Source of the DNA: RGIG3102 sp964507095
GTDB taxonomy: Bacteria; Bacillota; Clostridia; Oscillospirales; Ruminococcaceae
Assembly: GCA_964507095.1 (NCBI GenBank)
Contig: CAZDOS010000001.1
Coordinates: forward strand, 1 to 64,000
Length of the DNA stretch: 64,000 bases
Direction: 5' to 3'
Under the pieces are notes generated by a model. The model was not told where the DNA came from. It did no database searches and worked only from the letters and a program-made list of their open reading frames with translations. Position 1 is the stretch's first letter, and each line of letters opens with the position of its first letter. The translations under genes and the position numbers were made by a program. This document shows, one piece after another, positions 43,085-51,600 of the stretch.

Positions 43085-43113
43085 TTGAAATCCGGGGAAC
43101 ATTCTAGTAAGAT
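43085..43113 (+). promoter_or_regulatory. Promoter of the exported foldase gene
   Basis: TTGAAA, 17 bases, TAAGAT, 31 bases before the ATG. Confidence 0.55.
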
Positions 43114-43144
43114 ATTTGGGCAATCAACATTTGGAGGAGAATAA

Positions 43145-44323
43145 ATGTCAAAGACAGCGAAAAGGATCTTTGCGGGTATCCTTGCCCTGGTCATGGTGGG
43201 AAGCGTGGTCGTCAGTGCCGGTCTTTTTGCCGGAAACAAGAATTCCGGACGGTTCACCATCAACTACAGCAAGGGTCTCGACAGTAACGGATATATAGAG
43301 AAGGTCCGGGCATCTGACTATGTCACTCTGCCCGATTACGAAAACTACACCATTCCATACGACATCGCTCACGCCAGCCAGGCCAGCATCGACGAGCAGG
43401 TCGCATACATCAGGACCAATTTCACCACATATGAGCCTGATACTGATCTCGAAAAGCTGATAGAGGAAGGCACTCAGGTGAACATAGACTATGTCGGTTC
43501 CATCGACGGTGTCGAGTTCGAAGGCGGATCCACAGGCGGAAACGGCGTGGATGTCATCATAGGTGTCACCAACTATATCGACGGTTTCCTTGACCAGCTC
43601 ATAGGCCACAAGGCAGGCGACGAGTTCGACATCAACGTCACGTTCCCTGAGGACTACGGAAATGAGGATCTCAAGGGCAAGGATGCAGTTTTTCACATCG
43701 TCATAAACCATCTCGTCAGGGAAGTGGTCCCGGAAATCACCGATGATTTCGTGAAGGAGTCACTGAGCGGTATGGGCTACGGCGAGAGCGTCGAGGAGTT
43801 CTATCAGGTCCTCACAAGAAGGATAGTTGACGAGCAGGAAAAGAATTATCTCTGGGATCTACTTACCGAAGGCTATGAGGTTAGTGAGGTTCCGCGGAAA
43901 GCGACCGAGACTGTGGAGAACATGGTCCTCTGCAATTTGGCAAACCAGGCCGGACAGTACGGTTATTCAATGGAAGACTTCCTGTCCATCATGGGCTATG
44001 AGAACAAAGACCGGTATCTGGCAAGCAACAAAGAGCAGATAAAGGAAAGAGCATCCATCTACATGATGGTCCAGGCTATCGCCGAAAAGGAAGGCATCAT
44101 CGTTTCAGAGGACGACGTAAAGCGGTACTTCAAGGAGTTCTACAATACAGAGGATTACTCATCGTTCGCGACAGTATACGGCGAACCGTATGTAAAGATG
44201 ACCGTCATGATGGACAAGGTCCTCGGTACCGTGCTCGAAAAGAGCCGGATCGAAGAGACTGCTCCGGTCGAAGATCCTGCAGCTGCAGCTGTAGAAACAC
44301 CGGCTGAAGATATAGCAGGCTGA
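43145..44323 (+). CDS. Exported trigger-factor-like FKBP peptidyl-prolyl isomerase
   Basis: 392 residues; TGGAGGAG upstream. A membrane/signal segment (residues 7-29) without a lipobox Cys puts the rest outside, anchored. Residues 105-195 form an FKBP domain of trigger-factor type: V-N-I-D-Y-V-G-S-I-D-G-V-E-F-E-G-G, I-D-G-F-L-D-Q-L-I-G-H-K-A-G-D. A trigger-factor-like helical C-terminal domain follows (about 200-365), then an acidic Pro/Ala tail. The ribosome-binding N-terminal domain of cytoplasmic trigger factor is replaced by the anchor. It probably folds secreted proteins. Confidence 0.88.
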   Translation: MSKTAKRIFAGILALVMVGSVVVSAGLFAGNKNSGRFTINYSKGLDSNGYIEKVRASDYVTLPDYENYTIPYDIAHASQASIDEQVAYIRTNFTTYEPDTDLEKLIEEGTQVNIDYVGSIDGVEFEGGSTGGNGVDVIIGVTNYIDGFLDQLIGHKAGDEFDINVTFPEDYGNEDLKGKDAVFHIVINHLVREVVPEITDDFVKESLSGMGYGESVEEFYQVLTRRIVDEQEKNYLWDLLTEGYEVSEVPRKATETVENMVLCNLANQAGQYGYSMEDFLSIMGYENKDRYLASNKEQIKERASIYMMVQAIAEKEGIIVSEDDVKRYFKEFYNTEDYSSFATVYGEPYVKMTVMMDKVLGTVLEKSRIEETAPVEDPAAAAVETPAEDIAG

Positions 44324-44351
44324 TAAACCAAACAGATTTATAATCATTATG

Positions 44352-44386
44352 AGGCAGATACCGGTCATTGACGGTATCTGCCTTTT
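44352..44386 (+). terminator. Terminator of the foldase gene
   Basis: Perfect 12-bp stem AGGCAGATACCG / CGGTATCTGCCT with T5 after it. Confidence 0.9.
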
Positions 44387-44390
44387 TAGC

Positions 44391-44417
44391 AAAAAAGACC
44401 GGCTGTTCAGCCGGTCT
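44391..44417 (-). terminator. Terminator of the flavoprotein/EamA pair
   Basis: Stem AGACCGGCTG / CAGCCGGTCT; the A6 run on its left gives a T6 tail on the minus strand. Confidence 0.85.
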
Positions 44418-44429
44418 CAATTTTATGGA

Positions 44430-44903
44430 TCAAATTATCCGAAGCACTTCGCCGATGTACATCTTGTGAGGTGCCTGACCTGAATAGGCAGACTCCCTTA
44501 TATCGTCAGGCATGAGTGCAGGGTCAAGGTCGTCTGCATAGAGCTTTTTGCAGACAAGTGTCTTCTTTGCTTCCCTGAAGGTGACGCAGCCTTCAACTTC
44601 GAGAGGTGTCAGGGATGTCTTTGCTACCTTGTCGGTGTCTCGTCCTGAAAGGGTCCCCAGGATATCAAGGTCATCCTTGCGGGTCCCGTCGAAGAAGCTG
44701 ATGGTAAAACAGTCGTTCTTCTCAAGGAATTCGTAGGTGTAGCGGCTGTGTCTCACATATACCGTGGCAACAGGACGGCCCCAAAGGGTCCCCAATCCGC
44801 CCCAGGAAATGGTCATCGTGTTGTAATCCGAGATGGACCCGGAAGTGAGAAGTGCCCAGCCTGTGTCGTACACTTCGAATGCTGAAACATTCAGTTTGTC
44901 CAT
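44430..44903 (-). CDS. Flavin reductase-like FMN-binding split-barrel protein
   Basis: 157 residues from ATG 44903 (AAAGGAGAC upstream). The pattern M-T-I-S-W-G-G-L-G-T-L-W-G-R-P, then Y-V-R-H-S-R-Y-T and F-T-I-S-F-F-D-G is that of the small FMN-binding flavin-reductase-like family common in anaerobes. It would carry FMN and transfer electrons; the partner is unknown. It follows the EamA transporter by 29 bases on the same strand. Confidence 0.88.
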   Translation of the reverse strand: MDKLNVSAFEVYDTGWALLTSGSISDYNTMTISWGGLGTLWGRPVATVYVRHSRYTYEFLEKNDCFTISFFDGTRKDDLDILGTLSGRDTDKVAKTSLTPLEVEGCVTFREAKKTLVCKKLYADDLDPALMPDDIRESAYSGQAPHKMYIGEVLRII

Positions 44904-44931
44904 TATTCTGTCTCCTTTGATTGTTTTTATC

Positions 44932-45867
44932 CTATATGTCCAGGAAGGCGAGCATGACCACGCCCACAAGGACCATTCCGACTACGAAGTACTGCTTTTT
45001 GGTCAGCTTTTCCTTCAGGAAGATGTGAGACCAGATGACTGAGAATATCGTATATGAACCGATCGCCGGAGCTGCGACTATGGTGTTTCCCGAAAGGGCA
45101 AAGACATATGTGAACTGTCCGAGAGTCTCGAAGCATGCGGCAAGGAGCTTGAACTTGTCTCTGTCGACCGACAGTCTTTCCTTCTTTATAAGGAGCACAT
45201 AGATCGCAGCAAGGATGCCAACGATCATGAAGGTCAATTCATAGCTGATGTTGCACACGATCTCTACCGTCTCCTCGGTGACTCCGATATAGAACCACTC
45301 GGGAAGCGAGAAATCCAGGAACAGTCCGTCAAGGAATGTTCCCATGGCATCGATGATGAGATACAGCACAGGGAAAAGTATTGCCAGAAGACCTCTTTCA
45401 TACTTGATTGCGTTTGGATCGTTGCGGATAGCTCTTTCAGCATCGCCTTCCTTCTTTTCAATAAGCGCCAGAAGGAATATTCCAAGACTGATCAGCACTA
45501 CTGCGGTGAGCGCCAGAGGCGACATCCTGTCGCCCAGGAACAGAAAGCAAATTACGGCAACAAGAGCGCCTGACGAGTTGCAGATCGGTGAAGAGATGGA
45601 AAGCTCGATGTATCTGAGGCCTATATATCCGAACATCATGGACAGAATATACATGAAAGATATCGGCATATATGCAATGAAGTTGTGAAGACTGTAGTTC
45701 ACACCGCCTATCGTGATCTGCCAGATTGCGTGTATGCCCATGACGAGACCGACGGCCATGAGCATCTTGAGATGACTGCTCTTGTCGTCCGGGCGGGAAC
45801 CTATCTTGCTGAACAGGTCACTTCCTGACCAGGCAAGTATGGTGCAGATAGTGAATATGAACCACAT
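44932..45867 (-). CDS. EamA/DMT family transporter
   Basis: 311 residues with ten hydrophobic segments in two repeats of five. The second repeat ends with a typical EamA motif: P-A-I-G-S-Y-T-I-F-S-V-I-W-S-H-I-F-L-K-E-K-L-T. AGAGG precedes the ATG. Likely a metabolite or amino-acid exporter of unknown substrate. Confidence 0.9.
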   Translation of the reverse strand: MWFIFTICTILAWSGSDLFSKIGSRPDDKSSHLKMLMAVGLVMGIHAIWQITIGGVNYSLHNFIAYMPISFMYILSMMFGYIGLRYIELSISSPICNSSGALVAVICFLFLGDRMSPLALTAVVLISLGIFLLALIEKKEGDAERAIRNDPNAIKYERGLLAILFPVLYLIIDAMGTFLDGLFLDFSLPEWFYIGVTEETVEIVCNISYELTFMIVGILAAIYVLLIKKERLSVDRDKFKLLAACFETLGQFTYVFALSGNTIVAAPAIGSYTIFSVIWSHIFLKEKLTKKQYFVVGMVLVGVVMLAFLDI

Positions 45868-45963
45868 ATATACCTCTTTTTGCTAATAATTAATAGCTGC
45901 AGATGATGTGCAGCAGATCTTTATTATAAACTATCAGCACCCTGTTTTCAAGGACGCCCTCGA

Positions 45964-45992
45964 TTGAAAAGGAGACTGCCGGATAGTATAAT
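45964..45992 (+). promoter_or_regulatory. Promoter of the CPBP-tadA-amidohydrolase operon
   Basis: TTGAAA, 17 bases, TATAAT, 15 bases before the start codon, so the leader is very short. Confidence 0.7.
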
Positions 45993-46007
45993 CAATGTGG
46001 AGACGGA

Positions 46008-46913
46008 ATGATGAAAAAAGAGTTTTTGAAAGACAGGTTGAACATAATAGGGCTCGGGCTGATCATCTTTGTGGTGATCAGATACTTCGTGCCGGGGATA
46101 GGCAGGCTGATGGGGCTGGAAAAGAACCTCATGGCCTGGGTAATCCTGTGCGCTATCACACTTGTGTTCTCCTGCATGGTGCCGACCGCGGTCATCGAGA
46201 AGATGTGCGACGTCCATCCCAAGATAAACCTGAGAAAGCCCGATCTTAAGGACCGGGTGATACGGGGACGGGGACTTCTTGTGATAGAGGGGGCAGTGCT
46301 GATCAACCGGATCGTGCTGAAGCTTCTTTCGGGGGTCGGAGTGGCGTTTCCGCCGCAGAGAGCGCTCAGGACCTACGGTGTAGTCGAACTGTTTATATAT
46401 TTCATTTACATGACTGTGCTCCCGGCCTTTTTCGAGGAGATCCTGGTCAGGGGCATAATACTTAACATTCTCAGAGAGCACGGGGAGAGATTTGCCATAA
46501 TCGTATCAGCATTCATATTCATGATGATGCACAACTCAATCCAGTCATTTATCCCCATATTCGTTTCAGGGGTGATCCTGGGCTGCATATACAGGTATAC
46601 CGGCTCGATAACGACATCGATGCTCCTCCATTTCATAAACAATACCTATTCTTTCCTGATACTGTACATGAACACGAACGCGGGAGTGTCAGCCATAGGC
46701 TTCGCCGCCTTTATGCTCATACTTCTCGTAGTTTTGGGGAGCCTGTGCATATGGCTGCTGTACAAGAGCGAGAATGACATTATGTCTCCGCTCAAGAACA
46801 GGGAAAGACAGGAAAGGGACAACATCTTTTCGGCACCGATATTCACCATGGCATTCCTGTGCATGGCTCTGACGGTGGCATCCCAGCTGTACCGGGACAT
46901 TATAGTGAGGTGA
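46008..46913 (+). CDS. CPBP family intramembrane metalloprotease
   Basis: 301 residues; TGGAGACGG upstream; a second ATG follows at once. Eight hydrophobic segments. The catalytic motifs of the CAAX-protease family are present: F-F-E-E-I-L-V-R-G, M-M-M-H-N-S-I-Q and H-F-I-N-N. Members process membrane proteins or bacteriocins or act in regulated proteolysis; the substrate is unknown. tadA begins 3 bases after the stop. Confidence 0.9.
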   Translation: MMKKEFLKDRLNIIGLGLIIFVVIRYFVPGIGRLMGLEKNLMAWVILCAITLVFSCMVPTAVIEKMCDVHPKINLRKPDLKDRVIRGRGLLVIEGAVLINRIVLKLLSGVGVAFPPQRALRTYGVVELFIYFIYMTVLPAFFEEILVRGIILNILREHGERFAIIVSAFIFMMMHNSIQSFIPIFVSGVILGCIYRYTGSITTSMLLHFINNTYSFLILYMNTNAGVSAIGFAAFMLILLVVLGSLCIWLLYKSENDIMSPLKNRERQERDNIFSAPIFTMAFLCMALTVASQLYRDIIVR

Positions 46914-46916
46914 CCT

Positions 46917-47387
46917 ATGGGACACAGAGAATACATGAATGAAGCGCTTGTCCTGGCCCAAAAGGCCATGGACATGGGGGAAGTCCCGGTTGGCGCTGTC
47001 ATAGTGAAGAACGGAATAATAATAGGCAGAGGATGGAACACGAAGGAGAGCGAGGGAAAGGCAACTGGACACGCTGAGATCATGGCCATCGAGGAAGCCT
47101 GCAGAAAAGTCGGGGAGTGGAGACTTGAAGGCTGCACGATGTACGTCAATCTCGAGCCTTGCCCCATGTGTTCCGGGGCGATTCTTTCCAGCAGGATAGA
47201 GACGGTAGTATACTCTCTGATAGACTTCAGGAGCGGAGCACTGGGAGGAAAGATAGATCTCTCAAAGGAATACTCGAACCATTCGGTCAACATCCTTTCC
47301 GGCATATGCGAGAGCGAGGCCAGAGAGATGATGGACTCATTCTTTGAAAAACTCAGGCAAAAGCCTGCGTTGGATATACAGTTTTAA
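46917..47387 (+). CDS. tadA: tRNA adenosine(34) deaminase
   Basis: 156 residues; GTGAGGTGAC upstream. Zinc and catalytic motifs H-A-E-I-M-A and P-C-P-M-C-S-G-A-I are typical of TadA, which makes inosine at the wobble position of tRNA-Arg(ACG). The decayed tRNA-Arg fragment at 19399 has exactly this anticodon, so an intact copy should exist elsewhere. Confidence 0.93.
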   Translation: MGHREYMNEALVLAQKAMDMGEVPVGAVIVKNGIIIGRGWNTKESEGKATGHAEIMAIEEACRKVGEWRLEGCTMYVNLEPCPMCSGAILSSRIETVVYSLIDFRSGALGGKIDLSKEYSNHSVNILSGICESEAREMMDSFFEKLRQKPALDIQF

Positions 47388-47402
47388 AGAGGAGAAAGAA
47401 AA

Positions 47403-48566
47403 ATGGACATTCATGAACTTGCAAAGAAGTATGAAGACTATATGATCTCCATACGCAGAGAATTCCACATGCATCCGGAGCTGTCTCTTCAGGAGGAGAG
47501 GACCAGCCGGAGGATACAGGAAGAGCTTAAGGCGATGGGCATTCCTTACGAGGTCGTAGGAAACAGGAACGTCGTCGGAAAGATCGAATTCGGCAACCCC
47601 GGAAGGAAGGTGGCCTTCAGAGCAGACATCGACGCTCTGCCGATGCAGGAGGAGATAGAGTCCGAATACAAGTCGACCGTCCCCGGCGTAATGCACGCAT
47701 GCGGACACGACGTGCATGCCGCTACCCTCTTGGCTGCCGCCAGGTGCATGATGGATCTGAAGGATGAGCTTTACGGAACAGCCTATCTGTGCTTCCAGGT
47801 CGCCGAGGAGGTCTCCGGAAGGGGTCCTGAAGAGATAGTCGAGTACCTCGAGAGCATCGGAGGAGTGGACGAAGTGGTAGGAAACCACATCGCCGGACCT
47901 CTGCCTGTCGGAGTGGGAGCAGTAAGGCCTCTGGCTTCAAATGCAGGAAACTGCCAGTGGAGGATCACCGTTCATGGAAGAGGCGGACACGGCTCAAGGC
48001 CTGATCAGTCGATTGATCCTATCAGGCCGGCAGCCCAGATACTGACACGGATAGTCGCCATCCCTGCCAACTACCACAGCCCGTTCGACACACTGGTAAT
48101 CAGCCCCTGCATGATCCATGCGGGAACCGCATACAATGTCATTCCTGATGACTGCTACATCGAGGGCAACCTGAGATACTTCAAGGTGGAGGATCTGGAC
48201 AAGGTCCTTGCCCTGATGGGAAAGATCGCCTCCAACACGGCAGAGAACTACGGAGCTACTGCCGAACTGACCAAGATAGCTTCCTGCCCTCCTGTCGTAA
48301 ACGACAAGGATGTCACGGACAGATGCATCAAGGCCATGGAGAAGGCCGGACTCAAGGTGGTCATTCCTCAGGATCCGGGAATGGGAAGTGATGATTTCGC
48401 GGTCTACCAGCTCACATATCCGGGGTGCTACGTGAACATCGGAGCAAAGTCCGACAGACCTGACGCTTCACCTGTGCATCACAACACGAAATTCTTCCTT
48501 GACGAGAAGGGATTCCTTCCGGTAGTGGAATTCTTCGTAAACTACGCAGCAGAGCAGATGAAGTAA
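47403..48566 (+). CDS. M20 family amidohydrolase (second copy)
   Basis: 387 residues; AGAGGAG upstream. Motifs A-D-I-D-A-L-P-M-Q, M-H-A-C-G-H-D-V-H, V-A-E-E-V-S-G-R-G, G-R-G-G-H-G-S-R-P-D and D-D-F-A-V-Y. It resembles hippurate hydrolase/aminoacylase enzymes and the copy at 4239-5558, but is shorter and diverged. 15 bases after tadA, so likely same transcript. Confidence 0.92.
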   Translation: MDIHELAKKYEDYMISIRREFHMHPELSLQEERTSRRIQEELKAMGIPYEVVGNRNVVGKIEFGNPGRKVAFRADIDALPMQEEIESEYKSTVPGVMHACGHDVHAATLLAAARCMMDLKDELYGTAYLCFQVAEEVSGRGPEEIVEYLESIGGVDEVVGNHIAGPLPVGVGAVRPLASNAGNCQWRITVHGRGGHGSRPDQSIDPIRPAAQILTRIVAIPANYHSPFDTLVISPCMIHAGTAYNVIPDDCYIEGNLRYFKVEDLDKVLALMGKIASNTAENYGATAELTKIASCPPVVNDKDVTDRCIKAMEKAGLKVVIPQDPGMGSDDFAVYQLTYPGCYVNIGAKSDRPDASPVHHNTKFFLDEKGFLPVVEFFVNYAAEQMK

Positions 48567-48574
48567 TATATGCC

Positions 48575-48606
48575 AAAAAAGATCCGCCCGGCAACCCGGG
48601 CGGATC
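48575..48606 (-). terminator. Terminator (mainly minus strand)
   Basis: Stem GATCCGCCCGG / CCGGGCGGATC with A6 on the left, giving a T6 tail for the YqeY transcript. It may also stop the amidohydrolase transcript. Confidence 0.8.
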
Positions 48607-48620
48607 GATTTTGTGAATTA

Positions 48621-49067
48621 TCAGTTGAAGAATGTGGAAAGGATCTCATTGACCTTCTTGCCGTCAGCCTTGCCTTTGACAAGCGGCATGAGCGTCTTCA
48701 TGATGACACCCTTTTCCTTGCCCGTAGGAGCTTCGATCCCCAGCTGGGAGAGAACGCCCTTGATGGTCTCCCTTATCTCGTCGTCGGAAAGCTGCTTTGG
48801 AAGGAACTCGTTGAGGACGGCGATCTTTGCCGCACACTCTTCCTTAACAGCCTCATATCCTTCAGGAGCAAGCTCCATGGTCTCCTTGAGCTGCTTGACT
48901 TCCTTTGCGATTACGCCGAAGGCATCCTCGTCGCTGAGTTCACCCTTGTTGTCTATTGCCTTTGACTTGAGTGCGCTCAGAAGTGCAGAAAGAGCGTCTT
49001 TCCTGAGTTTTTCCTTGTTCTTCATGGCAGTCATCATTTCAGTTCTGACTGTATCTATCATTGACAT
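48621..49067 (-). CDS. yqeY: GatB/YqeY domain protein
   Basis: 148 residues; AGAGGTGAGAG upstream. Helical YqeY fold: start I-D-T-V-R-T-E-M-M-T-A-M-K, middle L-N-E-F-L-P-K-Q-L-S-D-D-E-I, end K-G-V-I-M-K-T-L-M-P-L-V-K-G-K-A-D-G-K. It equals the tail domain of GatB, the tRNA-dependent amidotransferase subunit, but lacks the catalytic part. It is divergent from aspS; function unproven. Confidence 0.93.
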   Translation of the reverse strand: MSMIDTVRTEMMTAMKNKEKLRKDALSALLSALKSKAIDNKGELSDEDAFGVIAKEVKQLKETMELAPEGYEAVKEECAAKIAVLNEFLPKQLSDDEIRETIKGVLSQLGIEAPTGKEKGVIMKTLMPLVKGKADGKKVNEILSTFFN

Positions 49068-49193
49068 TGATCTCTCACCTCTTTTGAATTATTCTTTATG
49101 TCATAATTGTACACTTCACAGCCTGTCTTGGCAATGAAAAACGGCATGTGTTTGTCGAAGTGGACACAGAAAAAGCCTTGAAATTGTTCATTA

Positions 49194-49222
49194 TTGACAA
49201 CCCAAAAGCCTTTTGCTATAAT
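49194..49222 (+). promoter_or_regulatory. Consensus promoter of aspS
   Basis: Perfect TTGACA and TATAAT, 17-base spacer. Transcription should start near 49229, so the leader is about 330 bases. Confidence 0.9.
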
Positions 49223-49228
49223 TCACTC

Positions 49229-49500
49229 ACGAGCTCTGCAGGAGATATAGGTTCAAACAGAGAGTTGCCGTCAGCGGCTGTAAGCGGCATTGGATCTGCC
49301 TGTCAGGGGAACACTCAGAACTCACTTACAAGAGAGCTACCGCCAGAGGCTGAGAGCGGGCAGTGAGACACGTGACAAAAACCAACCGGAAAATCAAATA
49401 TAAAGTGGGCGCCTATGCGCCAATGCGGGTGGCACCGCGGGTTATATATACAGATGACTCGTCCCGGAAATTTTCTTGAAAGATTTCCCGGGCTTTTTTA
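49229..49500 (+). promoter_or_regulatory. T-box leader of aspS with two Stem I-like units
   Basis: The T-box core GGGTGGCACCGCGG is at 49426-49439, followed by a terminator (49463-49498, T6). The bulge TGGC pairs with tRNA ending GCCA, which fits the discriminator G of tRNA-Asp and tRNA-Asn. Upstream, unit 1 (49230-49320) has a Stem I tip: CAGA-GAG-TTGCCG facing CGGCAT-TGGA-TCTG. Its candidate specifier is AAC at 49310-49312 in GG-AAC-AC. Unit 2 (49322-49376) repeats the tip pattern AGAGAG, CCGCCAG, GGCTGAGAGCGG; candidate GAC at 49367-49369 in GA-GAC-AC (also GAC at 49374). GGCGC / GCGCC at 49408-49420 would be Stem III. By-eye folding only. Confidence 0.88.
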
Positions 49501-49561
49501 TTTTCTGCGGTTTTCTTGTGTATGTCGGCCGCAGGGAAAGATCACTGAAAGGGGAAAGATT

Positions 49562-51295
49562 ATGCTGAGAACACACACATGTAATGAATTGAGAGATGAG
49601 CATATCGGCCAGAAGGTAACACTGGCAGGCTGGGTCAACACGATCCGTGACCACGGCGGCGTCATCTTCCTCGACCTGAGAGACCATTTCGGACTCACAC
49701 AGGTAGTCATCCATGACGAGAGCATGCTGGACGGCGTCAACAGAGAGACGGTCATCCAGGTCAAGGGTGAAGTAGTAGCCAGGGACGAGGAAACAGTCAA
49801 CGAGAAGCTCGAAACAGGCCATGTCGAAGTCATGGTGGAAGAGCTTACGGTGCTCGGACCGAGCAGGAACATGCTTCCATTCGAGATCGAAAACTCCAAG
49901 AACGTCAGAGAGGATCTGAGACTCAAGTACCGTTATCTGGACCTGAGGAATCCTGAACTGCAGAAGAACATTGTATTCCGTTCAAAGGTCATCAGCTATC
50001 TGAGAAAGCAGATGGAAGCTCTGGGCTTCCTGGAAGTGCAGACGCCTATTCTTACTTCTTCTTCACCTGAAGGAGCAAGAGACTATCTCGTGCCTTCAAG
50101 AAAGCATCCCGGCAAGTTCTACGCTCTGCCTCAGGCTCCGCAGCAGTTCAAGCAGCTGCTGATGGTATCAGGCTTTGACAGATACTTCCAGATCGCTCCT
50201 TGCTTCCGTGATGAGGATGCAAGAGGAGACAGAAGCCCTGGCGAATTCTACCAGCTGGACTTCGAGATGTCCTTCGCAACACAGGAAGACGTCTTTGAAG
50301 TTGGTGAGAAGGTACTGTACAACCTGTTCAAGAACTTCTCAGACAAGGAAGTAAGCCCTCGGCCTTTCAGAAGGATCAAATACGAGGATGCAATGCTTCA
50401 CTACGGTTCAGACAAGCCTGACCTCAGGAACCCTCTTCTCATAGAGGACCTTACGGACTTCTTCGCTGATGTCGAGTTTGCTGCCTTCAAGGGCAAGCCG
50501 GTAAGAGGAATCGTTGCCCCTGCCGCAGATCAGTCAAGAAAGTTCTTTGAGGATTCACTTGCATATGCATTGTCCATAGGAATGAAGGGACTCGGCTACC
50601 TAACACTCAAGGACGGCGGCTTCAAGGGCCCTATCGACAAGTTCCTTTCACCGGAGCAGAGAGCGAAGCTCATAGAGATGCTCGGCATGAAGGACGGCGA
50701 TGTCGTGTTCTTCATTTCCGACGGAAAGACTGTCGTCGACGGTCTCGCCGGACAGATCAGGACATGGCTCGGAGAAAACCTCGGCCTTATCGACAAGAAC
50801 AAGTTCGAGTTCTGCTACATCCTTGACTTCCCGATGTACGAGCTGAACCCGGATACGCACAAGATCGACTTCACTCACAACCCGTTCTCAATGCCTCAGG
50901 GAGGTCTCGAGGCTCTCGAGACAATGGATCCTCTGGACATCTATGCCTACCAGTACGATATCGTCTGCAACGGTGTTGAGCTGTCCAGTGGTGCTGTAAG
51001 AAACCACAACCCGGAGATCATGAGGAAGGCGTTTGCCATCGCAGGCTACGGCGAAGAGGAGATCGCCAGAAAATTCGGCGCTCTGTACACGGCATTTCAG
51101 TACGGCGCACCTCCTCACGCAGGCATGGCTCCCGGTATCGACAGAATGGTCATGCTCCTTGCGGAAGAGGATACGATCAGAGACGTTATCGCATTCCCTC
51201 TCAACGGAGCAGCTCAGGATCTCATGATGAACGCTCCGAGCGAAGTTACGGAAGAGCAGCTCGAAGAAGTGCACATCAGAGTAAGAGAAGTCTGA
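49562..51295 (+). CDS. aspS: Aspartyl-tRNA synthetase
   Basis: 577 residues from ATG 49562 (GAAAGGGG upstream); the longer frame runs back into the T-box. Bacterial-type class II enzyme: OB-fold anticodon domain (1-105), catalytic core with F-R-D-E-D-A-R-G-D-R and, near the end, G-M-A-P-G-I-D-R-M-V-M-L, and the GAD insertion domain (about 285-420). Residue 31 is His (I-R-D-H-G-G). From memory, His at this position is a mark of non-discriminating AspRS that also charges tRNA-Asn, with GatCAB making Asn-tRNA. No asnS is in the window. Regulated by the T-box upstream. Confidence 0.96.
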   Translation: MLRTHTCNELRDEHIGQKVTLAGWVNTIRDHGGVIFLDLRDHFGLTQVVIHDESMLDGVNRETVIQVKGEVVARDEETVNEKLETGHVEVMVEELTVLGPSRNMLPFEIENSKNVREDLRLKYRYLDLRNPELQKNIVFRSKVISYLRKQMEALGFLEVQTPILTSSSPEGARDYLVPSRKHPGKFYALPQAPQQFKQLLMVSGFDRYFQIAPCFRDEDARGDRSPGEFYQLDFEMSFATQEDVFEVGEKVLYNLFKNFSDKEVSPRPFRRIKYEDAMLHYGSDKPDLRNPLLIEDLTDFFADVEFAAFKGKPVRGIVAPAADQSRKFFEDSLAYALSIGMKGLGYLTLKDGGFKGPIDKFLSPEQRAKLIEMLGMKDGDVVFFISDGKTVVDGLAGQIRTWLGENLGLIDKNKFEFCYILDFPMYELNPDTHKIDFTHNPFSMPQGGLEALETMDPLDIYAYQYDIVCNGVELSSGAVRNHNPEIMRKAFAIAGYGEEEIARKFGALYTAFQYGAPPHAGMAPGIDRMVMLLAEEDTIRDVIAFPLNGAAQDLMMNAPSEVTEEQLEEVHIRVREV

Positions 51296-51340
51296 TGAAT
51301 GAGCCCAGAAGGGCAACAATGACAGAAATACAAAGAACAA

Positions 51341-51366
51341 CAGGAGCCGTCAAAGGCTCCTGTTTC
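51341..51366 (+). terminator. Terminator of aspS
   Basis: Stem CAGGAGCC / GGCTCCTG, loop GTCAAA, T-rich after it. Confidence 0.8.
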
Positions 51367-51379
51367 TTCTTAATGAAAG

Positions 51380-51400
51380 ATCCGCCCTTTACGGGCGGAT
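51380..51400 (-). terminator. Hairpin behind tRNA-Ser
   Basis: Stem ATCCGCCC / GGGCGGAT, a few bases beyond the 3' end of the minus-strand tRNA; CTTTC follows on that strand. Confidence 0.65.
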
Positions 51401-51404
51401 CTGC

Positions 51405-51493
51405 TGGCGGAAACGGTGGGATTCGAACCCACGTGCCCTAACGGACAACTTGATTTCGAGTCAAGCTCGTTACGACCACTTCGATACGTTTCC
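51405..51493 (-). tRNA. tRNA-Ser (anticodon CGA)
   Basis: 89 bases with encoded CCA. Acceptor GGAAACG / CGTTTCC, discriminator G, anticodon loop CTCGAAA (CGA, reads UCG), a long variable arm of the class II type and T loop TTCGAAT. Own promoter on the minus strand. Confidence 0.95.
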
Positions 51494-51512
51494 GAATTTG
51501 TTTTGCCAAATG

Positions 51513-51541
51513 ATTATATCACCACAAAGCGCTTAAATCAA
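51513..51541 (-). promoter_or_regulatory. Promoter of tRNA-Ser
   Basis: Minus-strand TTGATT, 17 bases, TATAAT, 19 bases before the tRNA. Confidence 0.8.
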
Positions 51542-51552
51542 CACCGGCGCGG

Positions 51553-51581
51553 TTGAATGAATAGGCAGTCTTTGGTACAAT
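51553..51581 (+). promoter_or_regulatory. Promoter of the DUF896-DUF4177 pair
   Basis: TTGAAT, 17 bases, TACAAT with TGG in front of the -10. Starts 11 bases from the divergent tRNA promoter. Confidence 0.65.
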
Positions 51582-51600
51582 GGGACAAAAGGAGAATCAC

